DNA from: Candidatus Fonsibacter sp.
GTDB taxonomy: Bacteria > Pseudomonadota > Alphaproteobacteria > Pelagibacterales > Pelagibacteraceae
Direction of reading: 5' to 3'
NCBI GenBank assembly: GCA_023257975.1
Contig: JALRAW010000059.1
Span: forward strand, 1-7,215
DNA: 7,215 nucleotides
This document shows positions 1-6,685 of this stretch, one piece after another. The position numbers were made by a program, and so were the translations under genes. The notes under the pieces were generated by a model, which worked only from the letters and a program-made list of their open reading frames with translations, was not told the DNA's origin and did no database searches. Position 1 is the first letter of the stretch. Each line of letters starts with the position of its first letter.

Positions 1-228
1 TTCAGATGAACCACTTTCTTCGGCTAGAAATGAATAATCAGGTCTAGCAAGAGATAGTTCATTAATAATTATCTTTTCAGTCCTTTTATCTGAGTTTGTT
101 ACAAAATCTCCGGGGCCTTTTTTTGATACTTGTAATTTTTCAATTTCACCAAAATCACGTATTAAAAGTTTAGATGCTTTTTTACAAGCCTTCTCCATCA
201 CGTTTAGATTGGCCGAAAGTAAAGGCAT
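1..228 (-). CDS. suhB: Inositol monophosphatase family protein (SuhB-like), N-terminal part
   Basis: This is the first 76 residues of a gene that runs off the left edge. The translation begins MPLLSANLNVMEKACKKA and continues through RDFGEIEKLQVSKKGPGDFVTNSD to FLAEESGSSE. The S-A-N-L-N-V-M start, the KGPGDFV(T)xxD segment and the A-E-E-S metal-binding pair (about residues 71-73) are characteristic of alphaproteobacterial SuhB / inositol-1-monophosphatase proteins. Family members are Mg2+-dependent, Li+-sensitive phosphatases. In E. coli SuhB also acts in rRNA transcription antitermination, so the in vivo role here cannot be fixed from sequence. The later metal motif (DPxDGT) lies outside the window. 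The ATG overlaps the efp stop codon by one base (TAATG), which suggests translational coupling as the last seen gene of the tkt-led operon. Family assignment is firm; substrate is not. Confidence 0.88.
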   Translation of the reverse strand, partial: MPLLSANLNVMEKACKKASKLLIRDFGEIEKLQVSKKGPGDFVTNSDKRTEKIIINELSLARPDYSFLAEESGSSE

Positions 229-791
229 TAGCTAATTTTTTTTAAATATTCTTGAGTTTCTGTATCGACGATTATTTTATCACCTTGGTTTATAAATGCT
301 GGAACCATTACTTTAACACCATTTTGAATCGTTGCTGGTTTAAAAGAACCAGATGCAGTTTGTCCTTTTACAACTGACTCAGTTTCAAGAACTTCGTATT
401 CAATAGATCTAGGTAAAATAACATTAAGCGGTTTGTCTTGATAAAATTCAATAGTAACTTCTAAATTTTCTTTTAAAAATTTTTCGCATTCTTCAATGAG
501 AGTTTTATTGATTGAGATTTGCTCAAAATTAGTGCTATCCATAAAAAAAAATTCGTCATTTGCTGAATATAAAAATTGAAATTTTTTTTCTTCAAGACTT
601 GCTTTCTCAACTGTTTCGTCAGCTCTAAATCTTTCATTTAATTTTGTGCCTTTAGTAATACTTTTAAGCTCTACTTGATTGTGCGATCGAAGATTTCCAC
701 GATTTGATGTTTGGTTTTTAAGGCATTTCCAAAGATCATTTTTATATTCAATGATATTACCAACTCTGATGTCTGATCCTAAAATTTTCAT
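228..791 (-). CDS. efp: Translation elongation factor P, atypical tip loop
   Basis: At 187 residues this is the standard EF-P length, with three beta-barrel domains. The N-terminal KOW-like domain (about 1-65) starts MKILGSDIRVGNIIEYKNDLW and contains GTKLNERFRADETVEKA. The central OB domain (about 66-128) contains FQFLY and the VEFY-like TIEFYQDKPLNV. The C-terminal OB domain carries the complete EF-P signature, from K-P-A through G-V-K-V-M-V-P to I-N-Q-G, followed by DTETQEYL. EF-P binds the ribosome between the P and E sites and relieves stalling at polyproline. The tip loop that normally reads PGKG, with the modified Lys, is R31-G32-N33-L34-R35 here, so the modified Lys/Arg position aligns with Asn. 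The ATG start gives the canonical N-terminus; no Shine-Dalgarno is visible. It lies 21 bases after thiE and overlaps suhB. The family is certain; whether the factor is modified is unknown. Confidence 0.95.
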   Translation of the reverse strand: MKILGSDIRVGNIIEYKNDLWKCLKNQTSNRGNLRSHNQVELKSITKGTKLNERFRADETVEKASLEEKKFQFLYSANDEFFFMDSTNFEQISINKTLIEECEKFLKENLEVTIEFYQDKPLNVILPRSIEYEVLETESVVKGQTASGSFKPATIQNGVKVMVPAFINQGDKIIVDTETQEYLKKIS

Positions 792-812
792 ATTTATTTC
801 GAAGACATATAT

Positions 813-1427
813 CTATTTTTTAAACATCTTTACAGCAGTTAATGGATTTTTCATGTTGCTTTTCCATATACAAGCCGAACAAGCTATATAATCTGCGCCA
901 GCATTTAATATTTTTAGATAATTTTTTTGATTAATTCCACCTATCGCAATAATAGGTTTATTAATATTTTTTTTGGCCCATTTAATCAAACTCAATTTGG
1001 CTCTGTACTTTACTTTTTTAGTTTTTGTTGGATAAAAAGCTCCAAAAGCCACATAACTTGCTTTATTAGCAAAAGCATTAGAAGCAAGCATTTTAGAGTT
1101 ATGACAAGTTATTCCAATAATTGAATTTTTTTTTAATATTTTTTTTGCAAACTTTATAGACATATCTTGTTGACCAAGATGACAACCATCAGCATTTATT
1201 ATTTTGGCAATATAAGGATCATCATTTATGATAAAATTAACTTTGTATTTTCTAGTAAGTCTTTTTATTTTTTTTCCAAGTAATATAATCTTTTTTCTTT
1301 TCTGATTTTTAATTCTTAGTTGAAAAAATTTTATAATATTGCTTGTAAAAATAAGTTCTAGTTTTTTAAGAAATATTTTATGATTTGTAATTATTTCGGG
1401 GGAAATTAAGTAAAGAAATTTACTCAA
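813..1427 (-). CDS. thiE: Thiamine-phosphate synthase (ThiE/TMP synthase family)
   Basis: This is a 204-residue TIM-barrel protein, normal for ThiE. It would couple hydroxymethylpyrimidine pyrophosphate to thiazole phosphate to give thiamine monophosphate in the cytoplasm. Visible motifs are FQLRIK (35-40, phosphate-binding Lys), IINDD (66-70) and GCHLGQQD (81-88), whose N68/D69 and D88 match Mg/pyrophosphate residues. GITCHN (105-110), AFGAFYPTKTK (127-137) and AIGGIN (161-166, phosphate-binding glycines) follow. The start is TTG (1427-1425): the YLISPE beta-1 strand follows directly, and the next ATG would remove much of the barrel. It sits 4 bases after the fba stop with no Shine-Dalgarno, so coupled translation is likely. 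The product feeds TPP to transketolase at the head of the operon. A TenI-type thiazole tautomerase is the main alternative, but the INDD and HLGQxD motifs favour ThiE. The protein is unusually Lys/Ile rich. Confidence 0.85.
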   Translation of the reverse strand: MSKFLYLISPEIITNHKIFLKKLELIFTSNIIKFFQLRIKNQKRKKIILLGKKIKRLTRKYKVNFIINDDPYIAKIINADGCHLGQQDMSIKFAKKILKKNSIIGITCHNSKMLASNAFANKASYVAFGAFYPTKTKKVKYRAKLSLIKWAKKNINKPIIAIGGINQKNYLKILNAGADYIACSACIWKSNMKNPLTAVKMFKK

Positions 1428-1431
1428 TAAA

Positions 1432-2448
1432 TTAAGCTGCTTTTTTTTCTAGATTTAATTTCCATTTGCCAATTGAAGCAAGGCTATTCATCTCGGATCT
1501 TATATCAAATACTGCTTGAACAGTAGTTTTATCATTAATATTTTTTGCCCAAGTTTTTAATGCACTTTGCTGCAGTGCTCTACCATATGAGAATGTAAAT
1601 ATAAATTTTGTATCATTAATTTTATTAATTGAGTTTAAGTTTTCAGTTGCTTCCAACTCACTTTGTCCACCCGAAAGAAAAGCTATACCCGGAACTTCTT
1701 TTGGAACATTTTTTTTTAGGCAATCAAGAGTTTTTTCGGCAACTTCTTCAGTTATATTTTTTTTTCCAGATTCAGAACCATTTAATATCATATTTGGTTT
1801 TAATACTATTCCTTTTAAATTTACTTTATTTATAGCCAGTTGGTTAAAACATTCATTTAACACTGCAGCAGTTACTTCATAGCATTTTTTAATATCATGA
1901 TTTCCATCCATTAAAACTTCAGGTTCAACAATTGGAACCATATTTGTATCTTGAACTATCGCAGCGTATCTTGCGAGTGCGTGTGCATTTGCAACTATTG
2001 AGGTTTTTGATGGGCAGATATTAGATATATCATATACAGCTCTCCATTTTGTAAATCGCGCTCCTAATTTATAATATTCAATTAATCTTTCTTTAAGACC
2101 ATCCAGTCCTTCAGTAATTTTTTCATTATTTGAGAGAGCAAGTGGTTTAACACCTTTATCAACTTTAATTCCAGGAATAATTCCTTGGTCGCTCAATAAT
2201 TTTGAGATAGTTTTGCCATTAGAAGCAGTTTGTTTTATTGTTTCATCAAACAAGATTACACCGCTTATAAAATCTTTAATTTTATTTGATGTAAAAAGTG
2301 CTTCTCGAAAGCTTAATCTGTTTGCTTCAGTAGAGGGAACTTTTACAGAATCTAATCTTTTAGTCATTGTGCTATTACTTTCATCAGCAGCTAAAATTCC
2401 TTTACCTTTTTTAACCATTGCAAGAGCAATAGACTCTATACTGTTCAT
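1432..2448 (-). CDS. fba: Class I fructose-bisphosphate aldolase
   Basis: This 338-residue Schiff-base aldolase of the classical class I type reversibly cleaves fructose-1,6-bisphosphate to dihydroxyacetone phosphate and glyceraldehyde-3-phosphate. Key residues line up with the muscle enzyme at a constant offset: D22 in GILAADES, K134 in FTKWRAV, E175 and E177 in VPIVEPE, and the Schiff-base K217 in GIVLKPNM. The phosphate-binding LSGGQSE and FSYGRALQ segments follow. The C-terminus ends KKAA, shorter than the Tyr-ended tail of animal enzymes. The ATG start is supported by an AAAAGG Shine-Dalgarno 8 bases upstream, one of only two clear ones in the window. It lies 27 bases after pgk and 4 bases before thiE. 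The cluster context points to glycolytic/gluconeogenic hexose-triose interconversion. Catalytic residues look intact. Confidence 0.96.
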   Translation of the reverse strand: MNSIESIALAMVKKGKGILAADESNSTMTKRLDSVKVPSTEANRLSFREALFTSNKIKDFISGVILFDETIKQTASNGKTISKLLSDQGIIPGIKVDKGVKPLALSNNEKITEGLDGLKERLIEYYKLGARFTKWRAVYDISNICPSKTSIVANAHALARYAAIVQDTNMVPIVEPEVLMDGNHDIKKCYEVTAAVLNECFNQLAINKVNLKGIVLKPNMILNGSESGKKNITEEVAEKTLDCLKKNVPKEVPGIAFLSGGQSELEATENLNSINKINDTKFIFTFSYGRALQQSALKTWAKNINDKTTVQAVFDIRSEMNSLASIGKWKLNLEKKAA

Positions 2449-2456
2449 AGAACTAA

Positions 2457-2462
2457 CCTTTT
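2457..2462 (-). promoter_or_regulatory. Shine-Dalgarno of fba
   Basis: AAAAGG on the minus strand, 8 bases before the fba ATG, inside the 27-base pgk-fba gap. It matters because most genes in this window have no visible ribosome-binding site, so it supports this start and suggests fba is translated independently of pgk. Confidence 0.65.
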
Positions 2463-2475
2463 ATTTATTTAAAAA

Positions 2476-3663
2476 TTATTTTTCAAGGACTTTTAGTCCC
2501 GGAAGTATTTTTCCTTCAAGCCATTCTAAAAAGGCACCACCTGCAGTTGAGATGTAACTAAAACCATCTTCAGCTTTTGCTTTTTTGATTGCTGCAGCGG
2601 TATCACCACCGCCTGCTATAGATGTCAATAATTTTTTTTGAGTATTAATTTTAATTAATTTTGCGACTTCATTACTTCCATTTGCAAAAAAATCTTTTTC
2701 AAAAAATCCCAACGGACCATTCCATAACAGAGTTTTTGATAAATTAATAATTTTACCAATATTTTTTATAGTATCAGTACCAATATCAAAAATAATATCG
2801 CCGGATTCTATTTCAGATAAACTTTTATTTTTACCAACAGTATTTTCATTAGTCGAAACAATAACATCGTTAGGAATTATTAATTTACAGTTATTTGTGT
2901 TTGCTGCAGAAATAATTTCTTTAATAGTTTCTTCTTTGTTGGGTTCAAATAAGGATTTTCCAATCTCAAAATTGTTATATTTTATAAAATTATTAGCCAT
3001 AGCTCCCCCAATAATCATAAAATCTACTTTTTTAATTAGGTTAGAAATTAAATCAATTTTTGTAGATATTTTTGAGCCACCGATAATACAAGTAACAGGC
3101 TTGTTTGATTTATTAAAAATTTTTTCTAAAGAATTTAATTCATTAATAATTGTTTCCCCGGCATAGGATCTTATAAATTTAGTTATTCCGGTAACAGAGG
3201 CGTGAGACCGATGAGAGCACGAAAACGCTTCATTAATGTAAATATCTGCAAGACTTGCCAATTTTTTAGCAAATTCGAGATCATTTTTTTCCTCCTCTTT
3301 GTAAAATCTGATATTTTCCAGAAGAAATAACTGTTTAACTGATTGTATTATATTATTCTTAGTTTCTTTATTTAAATAGTCGCTTAAAAAGACTATGTCT
3401 TTTTTTAAAATATTTTCTAATTTATTTTTAACTTGGTCTAAAGATAATCCTTCTTTACCATTTTTTTGAGGTCTTCCTAAATGGGAACATAAGATAATTT
3501 TAGTTTTTTTAGACAACAACTTATTAATAATATCTTTCATTTTAACGATTTTGGTATCATCAATTACTTTCCCGTCTTTTATTGGAATATTAAAGTCTAC
3601 TCGTAAAAAAATAATTTTATTTTTAATATCTTCGTTGCTAGAAAGCGTATTTAGATTATCCAT
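2476..3663 (-). CDS. pgk: Phosphoglycerate kinase
   Basis: This 395-residue two-domain kinase has the usual bacterial length. It interconverts 1,3-bisphosphoglycerate + ADP and 3-phosphoglycerate + ATP. The N-terminal 3PG-binding residues are present: R21, D23 and N25 in LRVDFN, H61 and R64 in CSHLGRP, R119 in ENIRF, and R152 in CSHRSHAS. C-terminal nucleotide-domain motifs are GGSKISTKID (K198, K202), GGAMANNF, LWNGPLGFFE, GGGDTAAA and STAGGAFLEWLEGK. One position is odd: the near-invariant catalytic Arg (Arg38 of the mammalian enzyme, usually in a TRI or ARI context) is Lys38 here (DDTKIV, codon aaa). The aspartate of the usual NDAF motif is Glu145, a conservative change. The ATG lies 12 bases after the tkt stop with no Shine-Dalgarno, so coupling is likely. 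No glyceraldehyde-3-phosphate dehydrogenase gene precedes it. Confidence 0.97.
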   Translation of the reverse strand: MDNLNTLSSNEDIKNKIIFLRVDFNIPIKDGKVIDDTKIVKMKDIINKLLSKKTKIILCSHLGRPQKNGKEGLSLDQVKNKLENILKKDIVFLSDYLNKETKNNIIQSVKQLFLLENIRFYKEEEKNDLEFAKKLASLADIYINEAFSCSHRSHASVTGITKFIRSYAGETIINELNSLEKIFNKSNKPVTCIIGGSKISTKIDLISNLIKKVDFMIIGGAMANNFIKYNNFEIGKSLFEPNKEETIKEIISAANTNNCKLIIPNDVIVSTNENTVGKNKSLSEIESGDIIFDIGTDTIKNIGKIINLSKTLLWNGPLGFFEKDFFANGSNEVAKLIKINTQKKLLTSIAGGGDTAAAIKKAKAEDGFSYISTAGGAFLEWLEGKILPGLKVLEK

Positions 3664-3675
3664 TTATAAAATTGA

Positions 3676-5658
3676 TTATTTATAATTTTTTTTGATTTCT
3701 GAGACAATATTTTCAGAAGTCAGACCAAAATGTTTATATATTTGTTTGTAAGGAGCACTTTTCCCAAATGAATTAATTCCAAAAGAAATTCCATTAGACG
3801 TATATTTTTCCCAACCTGTCGTGACGCCAGCTTCTATTGTTACTTTAAAAGAGTTTTTTCCTAAAATTTTATTTTTATATTCATTAGATTGTTTTTCAAA
3901 TAATTCTAAACAAGGCATAGAAATAACTTTCGATTCTATATTTTGTTCTTGTAATTTTTTTTGAACATCCAAGGCAATCTCTACTTCTGATCCCGTTGCA
4001 ATTATTGTTAGATTGCAATTATCTTTTTTTGAATCACTTAATATGTAGCCACCATATTGAGTTAAATTTTCTTTAGTTTCTTTTTTTCTTACTATTGGCA
4101 AATCTTGTCTTGTGAGAGCGAGAACACTAGGAGAGGAATTTGATTTTAAAGCTAATTCCCAGGCTTCTAAAGTTTCTATAGAGTCAGCTGGCCTAAATAC
4201 ATTTAAATTTGGAATTGATCTTAAACTAAATAACTGTTCCACTGGTTGATGCGTCGGCCCATCTTCACCAAGACCAATTGAGTCATGTGTTAATACATAT
4301 ATGACTCTTTGTTTCATTAATGCGGCTAATCTAATTGATGGCTTGCAATAATCTGAAAATATTAAAAACGTTCCACCGTATGGAATGATACTTTGATCTA
4401 AAGCCAAACCATTCATTACGCCGCACATACCATGTTCTCTTATTCCGTAGTGAATATATGTACCATTAAAATTACTAGCTTTTATTATTTTTTGAGATGA
4501 TGATTTTGTATTATTAGAACCTGTTAAATCTGCGGAGCCGCCTATAAGCTCTGGAATAAATGTTGTAATTGATTCAAGACATACTTCTGAAGATTTTCTT
4601 GTAGCAGTGGGCTTTAGATTTTCAAAAAATTTATCTTTAATTTGATTAATTTTTTCATTAAAGTTTTTTGGTAAGTTGCCAGAATTAATTCTTAAAATCT
4701 CTTCTTTTTTATTTTTTTCTAATTTATCAAAATTCTTTTTCCAATTTTCTTCATGTTTTTTTCCAGTAATAATTAATTTTCTCCACTCTTTTAAAATTTT
4801 TTCAGGTATCTCAAATGGAGGATATGACCATTTTAATTTTTTTCTAACCAATTCAATCTCTGGGCCTCCCAAAGGACTTCCATGAACCGAGGCAGTATTA
4901 CTTTTGTTTGGCGAACCATAACCAATAATAGTTTTGCAAGATATAACCGTTGGTTTTTTTGCTGTTTGTACTTTACTAATGGCTTTTGAAATTTGATTAT
5001 GATCATGACCATTAATCTCAATCAAATCCCAGTTATAAGAAGAAAATCTTTTTCTATAATCGTCAGAAATACTAAGATTTGTATTTCCATCTATAGAAAT
5101 AGAGTTGTTATCAAAAAATAATATTAAGTTTTTAAGTTTTAAGTGTCCGGCTAGACTCATTGCTTCATGACTAATACCTTCCATTAAACAACCATCACCT
5201 GCAATTACATAAGTTTTATGATTGCAAATCTTATTACCAAATTTTTCTCTATTAATTTCTTCGGCTAAAGCAAAGCCAACAGCATTAGCTATGCCTTGTC
5301 CTAAGGGGCCAGTGGTCGTTTCTATTCCAGAATCTTTTTCATATTCAGGATGCCCAGCGCAAATAGAATCTAATTGTCTAAAATTTTTTATATCTTCAAT
5401 AGTAATACTTTTATAACCAGATAAGTATAAAGCAGAATAAAGCAACATTGACCCATGACCTGCTGACAAAACAAATCTATCTCTATTAAACCAAGATGGA
5501 TTATGAGGATTAAATCTTAAAAATTTATTAAAAAGAATCGTTGTTACATCAGCCATTCCCATGGGCATACCAGGATGACCAGAGTTTGCTTTTTGAACTG
5601 CGTCAATTGACAAAAATCTTATTGCATTAGCTAGATCTGAGTAATTATTTTTTGTCAT
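3676..5658 (-). CDS. tkt: Transketolase
   Basis: This 660-residue TPP-dependent enzyme, close to the 663 of E. coli TktA, transfers two-carbon units between ketoses and aldoses in the pentose phosphate pathway. In the N-terminal TPP domain, H28 (SGHPGMPMG), H68 (AGHGSM) and H103 (AGHPE) match substrate/cofactor histidines. The TPP/Mg motif runs from G154-D155-G156 to N184-N185, with E160 in LMEG. The central pyrimidine domain has GGSADLTGSN, the GIREHGM glutamate that activates TPP, and THDSIGLGEDGPTHQP. A C-terminal transketolase domain (about residues 530-660) follows. It is the first gene of the leftward block. No clear Shine-Dalgarno precedes the ATG; an out-of-frame ATG lies 7 bases upstream. 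All catalytic residues checked are present. Confidence 0.97.
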   Translation of the reverse strand: MTKNNYSDLANAIRFLSIDAVQKANSGHPGMPMGMADVTTILFNKFLRFNPHNPSWFNRDRFVLSAGHGSMLLYSALYLSGYKSITIEDIKNFRQLDSICAGHPEYEKDSGIETTTGPLGQGIANAVGFALAEEINREKFGNKICNHKTYVIAGDGCLMEGISHEAMSLAGHLKLKNLILFFDNNSISIDGNTNLSISDDYRKRFSSYNWDLIEINGHDHNQISKAISKVQTAKKPTVISCKTIIGYGSPNKSNTASVHGSPLGGPEIELVRKKLKWSYPPFEIPEKILKEWRKLIITGKKHEENWKKNFDKLEKNKKEEILRINSGNLPKNFNEKINQIKDKFFENLKPTATRKSSEVCLESITTFIPELIGGSADLTGSNNTKSSSQKIIKASNFNGTYIHYGIREHGMCGVMNGLALDQSIIPYGGTFLIFSDYCKPSIRLAALMKQRVIYVLTHDSIGLGEDGPTHQPVEQLFSLRSIPNLNVFRPADSIETLEAWELALKSNSSPSVLALTRQDLPIVRKKETKENLTQYGGYILSDSKKDNCNLTIIATGSEVEIALDVQKKLQEQNIESKVISMPCLELFEKQSNEYKNKILGKNSFKVTIEAGVTTGWEKYTSNGISFGINSFGKSAPYKQIYKHFGLTSENIVSEIKKNYK

Positions 5659-5733
5659 GAAACATAGATAGACTTGGATTGCAGGAATTATTATTATGTT
5701 TAAGATGCAAATTAAACATTTTTTTTCAGTTTA
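5659..5733. other. Divergent intergenic region between tkt and the coiled-coil gene
   Basis: These 75 bases must hold the 5' signals for both divergent blocks. On the plus strand there is a plausible sigma-70 promoter (listed separately). On the minus strand I see only weak candidates, such as TTTAAT- and TAATAA-like hexamers, and cannot choose a tkt promoter; it may lie inside the start of the coiled-coil gene. No operator palindrome or terminator is evident. Confidence 0.6.
5669..5697 (+). promoter_or_regulatory. Candidate sigma-70 promoter for the coiled-coil/zapA block
   Basis: TAGACT (5669-5674, 4/6 match to TTGACA) and TATTAT (5692-5697, 5/6 match to TATAAT) are separated by exactly 17 bases. 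Transcription would start near 5704, about 30 bases before the ATG at 5734. In DNA this AT-rich, chance matches are common, so this is a reasonable but unproven call. Confidence 0.35.
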
Positions 5734-6258
5734 ATGAATTTAAAAAATAAAGAAACACAGCTATTCGAAAGTTTAAACAAACTAGATTCAATCGCAGATT
5801 TAATTAAAACCTCAAAAGAAGAAAGCAGCTATCTAAAAAAATTAAGCCATCAGTTAGAAAAAGAAAAAGAAGAATTGCATCAGAAGTCAAAAAATTTAGA
5901 ACAAGAAAAAAATAATATCATCAATGAGCTAAAAGTTTTTGAAGAAAAACTAAATAATCAAGATGCAGGAAATTATGAATTATTAAATAAAATTGATCTT
6001 ATAGAAAAAGAAAATCAAACAATAAAAGATGAATTAGCTAAAATGGAAGCAGAATTAAAAGAGTCAAGATATAAAATTGAGGAAACTGAAAATATTAACA
6101 AAAATTTAAAAGAAGAAGTTAATTCTGTCCAAACTGAATTGCAGTCAACAAAAGAACAATTGGAACAAATATTAAAAAATAAAAAAATGTTTGTGAAAAA
6201 AATTGACGAATTAAGCCAAGAGACAGATGCCATGTTAGGAGAATTTGATAAATGGTAA
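5734..6258 (+). CDS. Coiled-coil protein encoded upstream of zapA (ZauP-like)
   Basis: A 174-residue protein that is almost entirely heptad-patterned coiled coil, roughly residues 10-165, very rich in Glu, Lys, Asn and Leu. Representative stretches are KLSHQLEKEKEELHQK and VQTELQSTKEQLEQIL. It has no signal peptide, membrane segment or enzymatic motif. The short end after the coil reads ELSQETDAMLGEFDKW. Its 3' end overlaps zapA by 7 bases and contains the zapA Shine-Dalgarno, so the two are very probably co-translated. In Caulobacter, the coiled-coil protein ZauP is encoded with ZapA and the two together focus the FtsZ ring; position and architecture suggest the same pairing here. Coiled coils converge easily, so homology to ZauP (or to the DUF4164-type proteins often found at this locus) is inference. 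The start has no Shine-Dalgarno. Confidence 0.8.
   Translation: MNLKNKETQLFESLNKLDSIADLIKTSKEESSYLKKLSHQLEKEKEELHQKSKNLEQEKNNIINELKVFEEKLNNQDAGNYELLNKIDLIEKENQTIKDELAKMEAELKESRYKIEETENINKNLKEEVNSVQTELQSTKEQLEQILKNKKMFVKKIDELSQETDAMLGEFDKW
6237..6242 (+). promoter_or_regulatory. Shine-Dalgarno of zapA, inside the upstream gene
   Basis: AGGAGA lies 9 bases before the zapA ATG at 6252 and within the last codons of the coiled-coil gene. It is the strongest ribosome-binding site in the window. It decides the zapA start, which in turn gives the 7-base gene overlap. Confidence 0.75.
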
Positions 6259-6680
6259 ATGTTACTGTTAAATTTAACAATCGAGATTATATTCTTTCAT
6301 GCGAAGATGGGCAGGAGCAGGAATTAGAAAAATTATCCTTACATTTAAATGAAAAATTTGAAAAGCTTAAAAGTGATCTTGGAAATATAGGCGAAAGTAA
6401 ACTTTTATTAATTAGCTCTATTCAAGTGATTGATGAAATGTTTACCATCAAAGAGTCTATAGAAAAGCTTAAAAATCAAAACAAAACTTTACTAGATAAA
6501 TTTAAAGAAATTAAAAATTTATCAATTCTATATAAAGAAGATAAAGAAAAAGAAATTCAAAGTCTACAATCAGAATTGCAAGAACTTAAAGGTAAAATCT
6601 TAGATAATGAAAAAAATTATTCAGAGTCTATCGAAAAAGTTTCAAATTCAATAAATAATTTTTTAGAAAAAATTAATTAA
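6252..6680 (+). CDS. zapA: Cell division protein ZapA
   Basis: This 142-residue FtsZ-associated protein is somewhat longer than E. coli ZapA (109). The N-terminal globular domain (1-60) shows the family pattern: VNVTVKFNNRDYILSCEDGQE, the Leu/Lys helix ELEKLSLHLNEKFEKL, then GESKLLLISSIQVIDEM. The remainder (about 65-142) is a coiled coil with Glu/Lys heptads, as expected for the ZapA dimer/tetramer stalk. ZapA crosslinks FtsZ filaments at midcell. The ATG at 6252 has a good Shine-Dalgarno and overlaps the upstream coiled-coil gene by 7 bases. The cyclo-ligase gene follows after 5 bases. The zapA-cyclo-ligase order is common in proteobacteria, but the 6S RNA often found between them in gammaproteobacteria has no room here. 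Confidence 0.92.
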   Translation: MVNVTVKFNNRDYILSCEDGQEQELEKLSLHLNEKFEKLKSDLGNIGESKLLLISSIQVIDEMFTIKESIEKLKNQNKTLLDKFKEIKNLSILYKEDKEKEIQSLQSELQELKGKILDNEKNYSESIEKVSNSINNFLEKIN

Positions 6681-6685
6681 ATTTA

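Noticed and set aside
679..891. Open frame on the plus strand opposite efp and thiE
   Set aside because: It lies antisense to two clearly conserved genes, has no recognisable domain or ribosome-binding site, and its residues simply mirror the AT-rich coding strand. The same applies to the other short open frames opposite fba, pgk, tkt and the coiled-coil gene.
1125..1149. Long T-runs (A-runs in the coding strand of thiE) as slippery frameshift or phase-variation sites
   Set aside because: Homopolymers of this length occur throughout the window as Lys/Phe codons in AT-rich genes. The thiE frame is intact across them.
6681..6685. 6S RNA (ssrS) between zapA and the cyclo-ligase gene
   Set aside because: This is its usual place in gammaproteobacteria, but only 5 bases separate the two genes.
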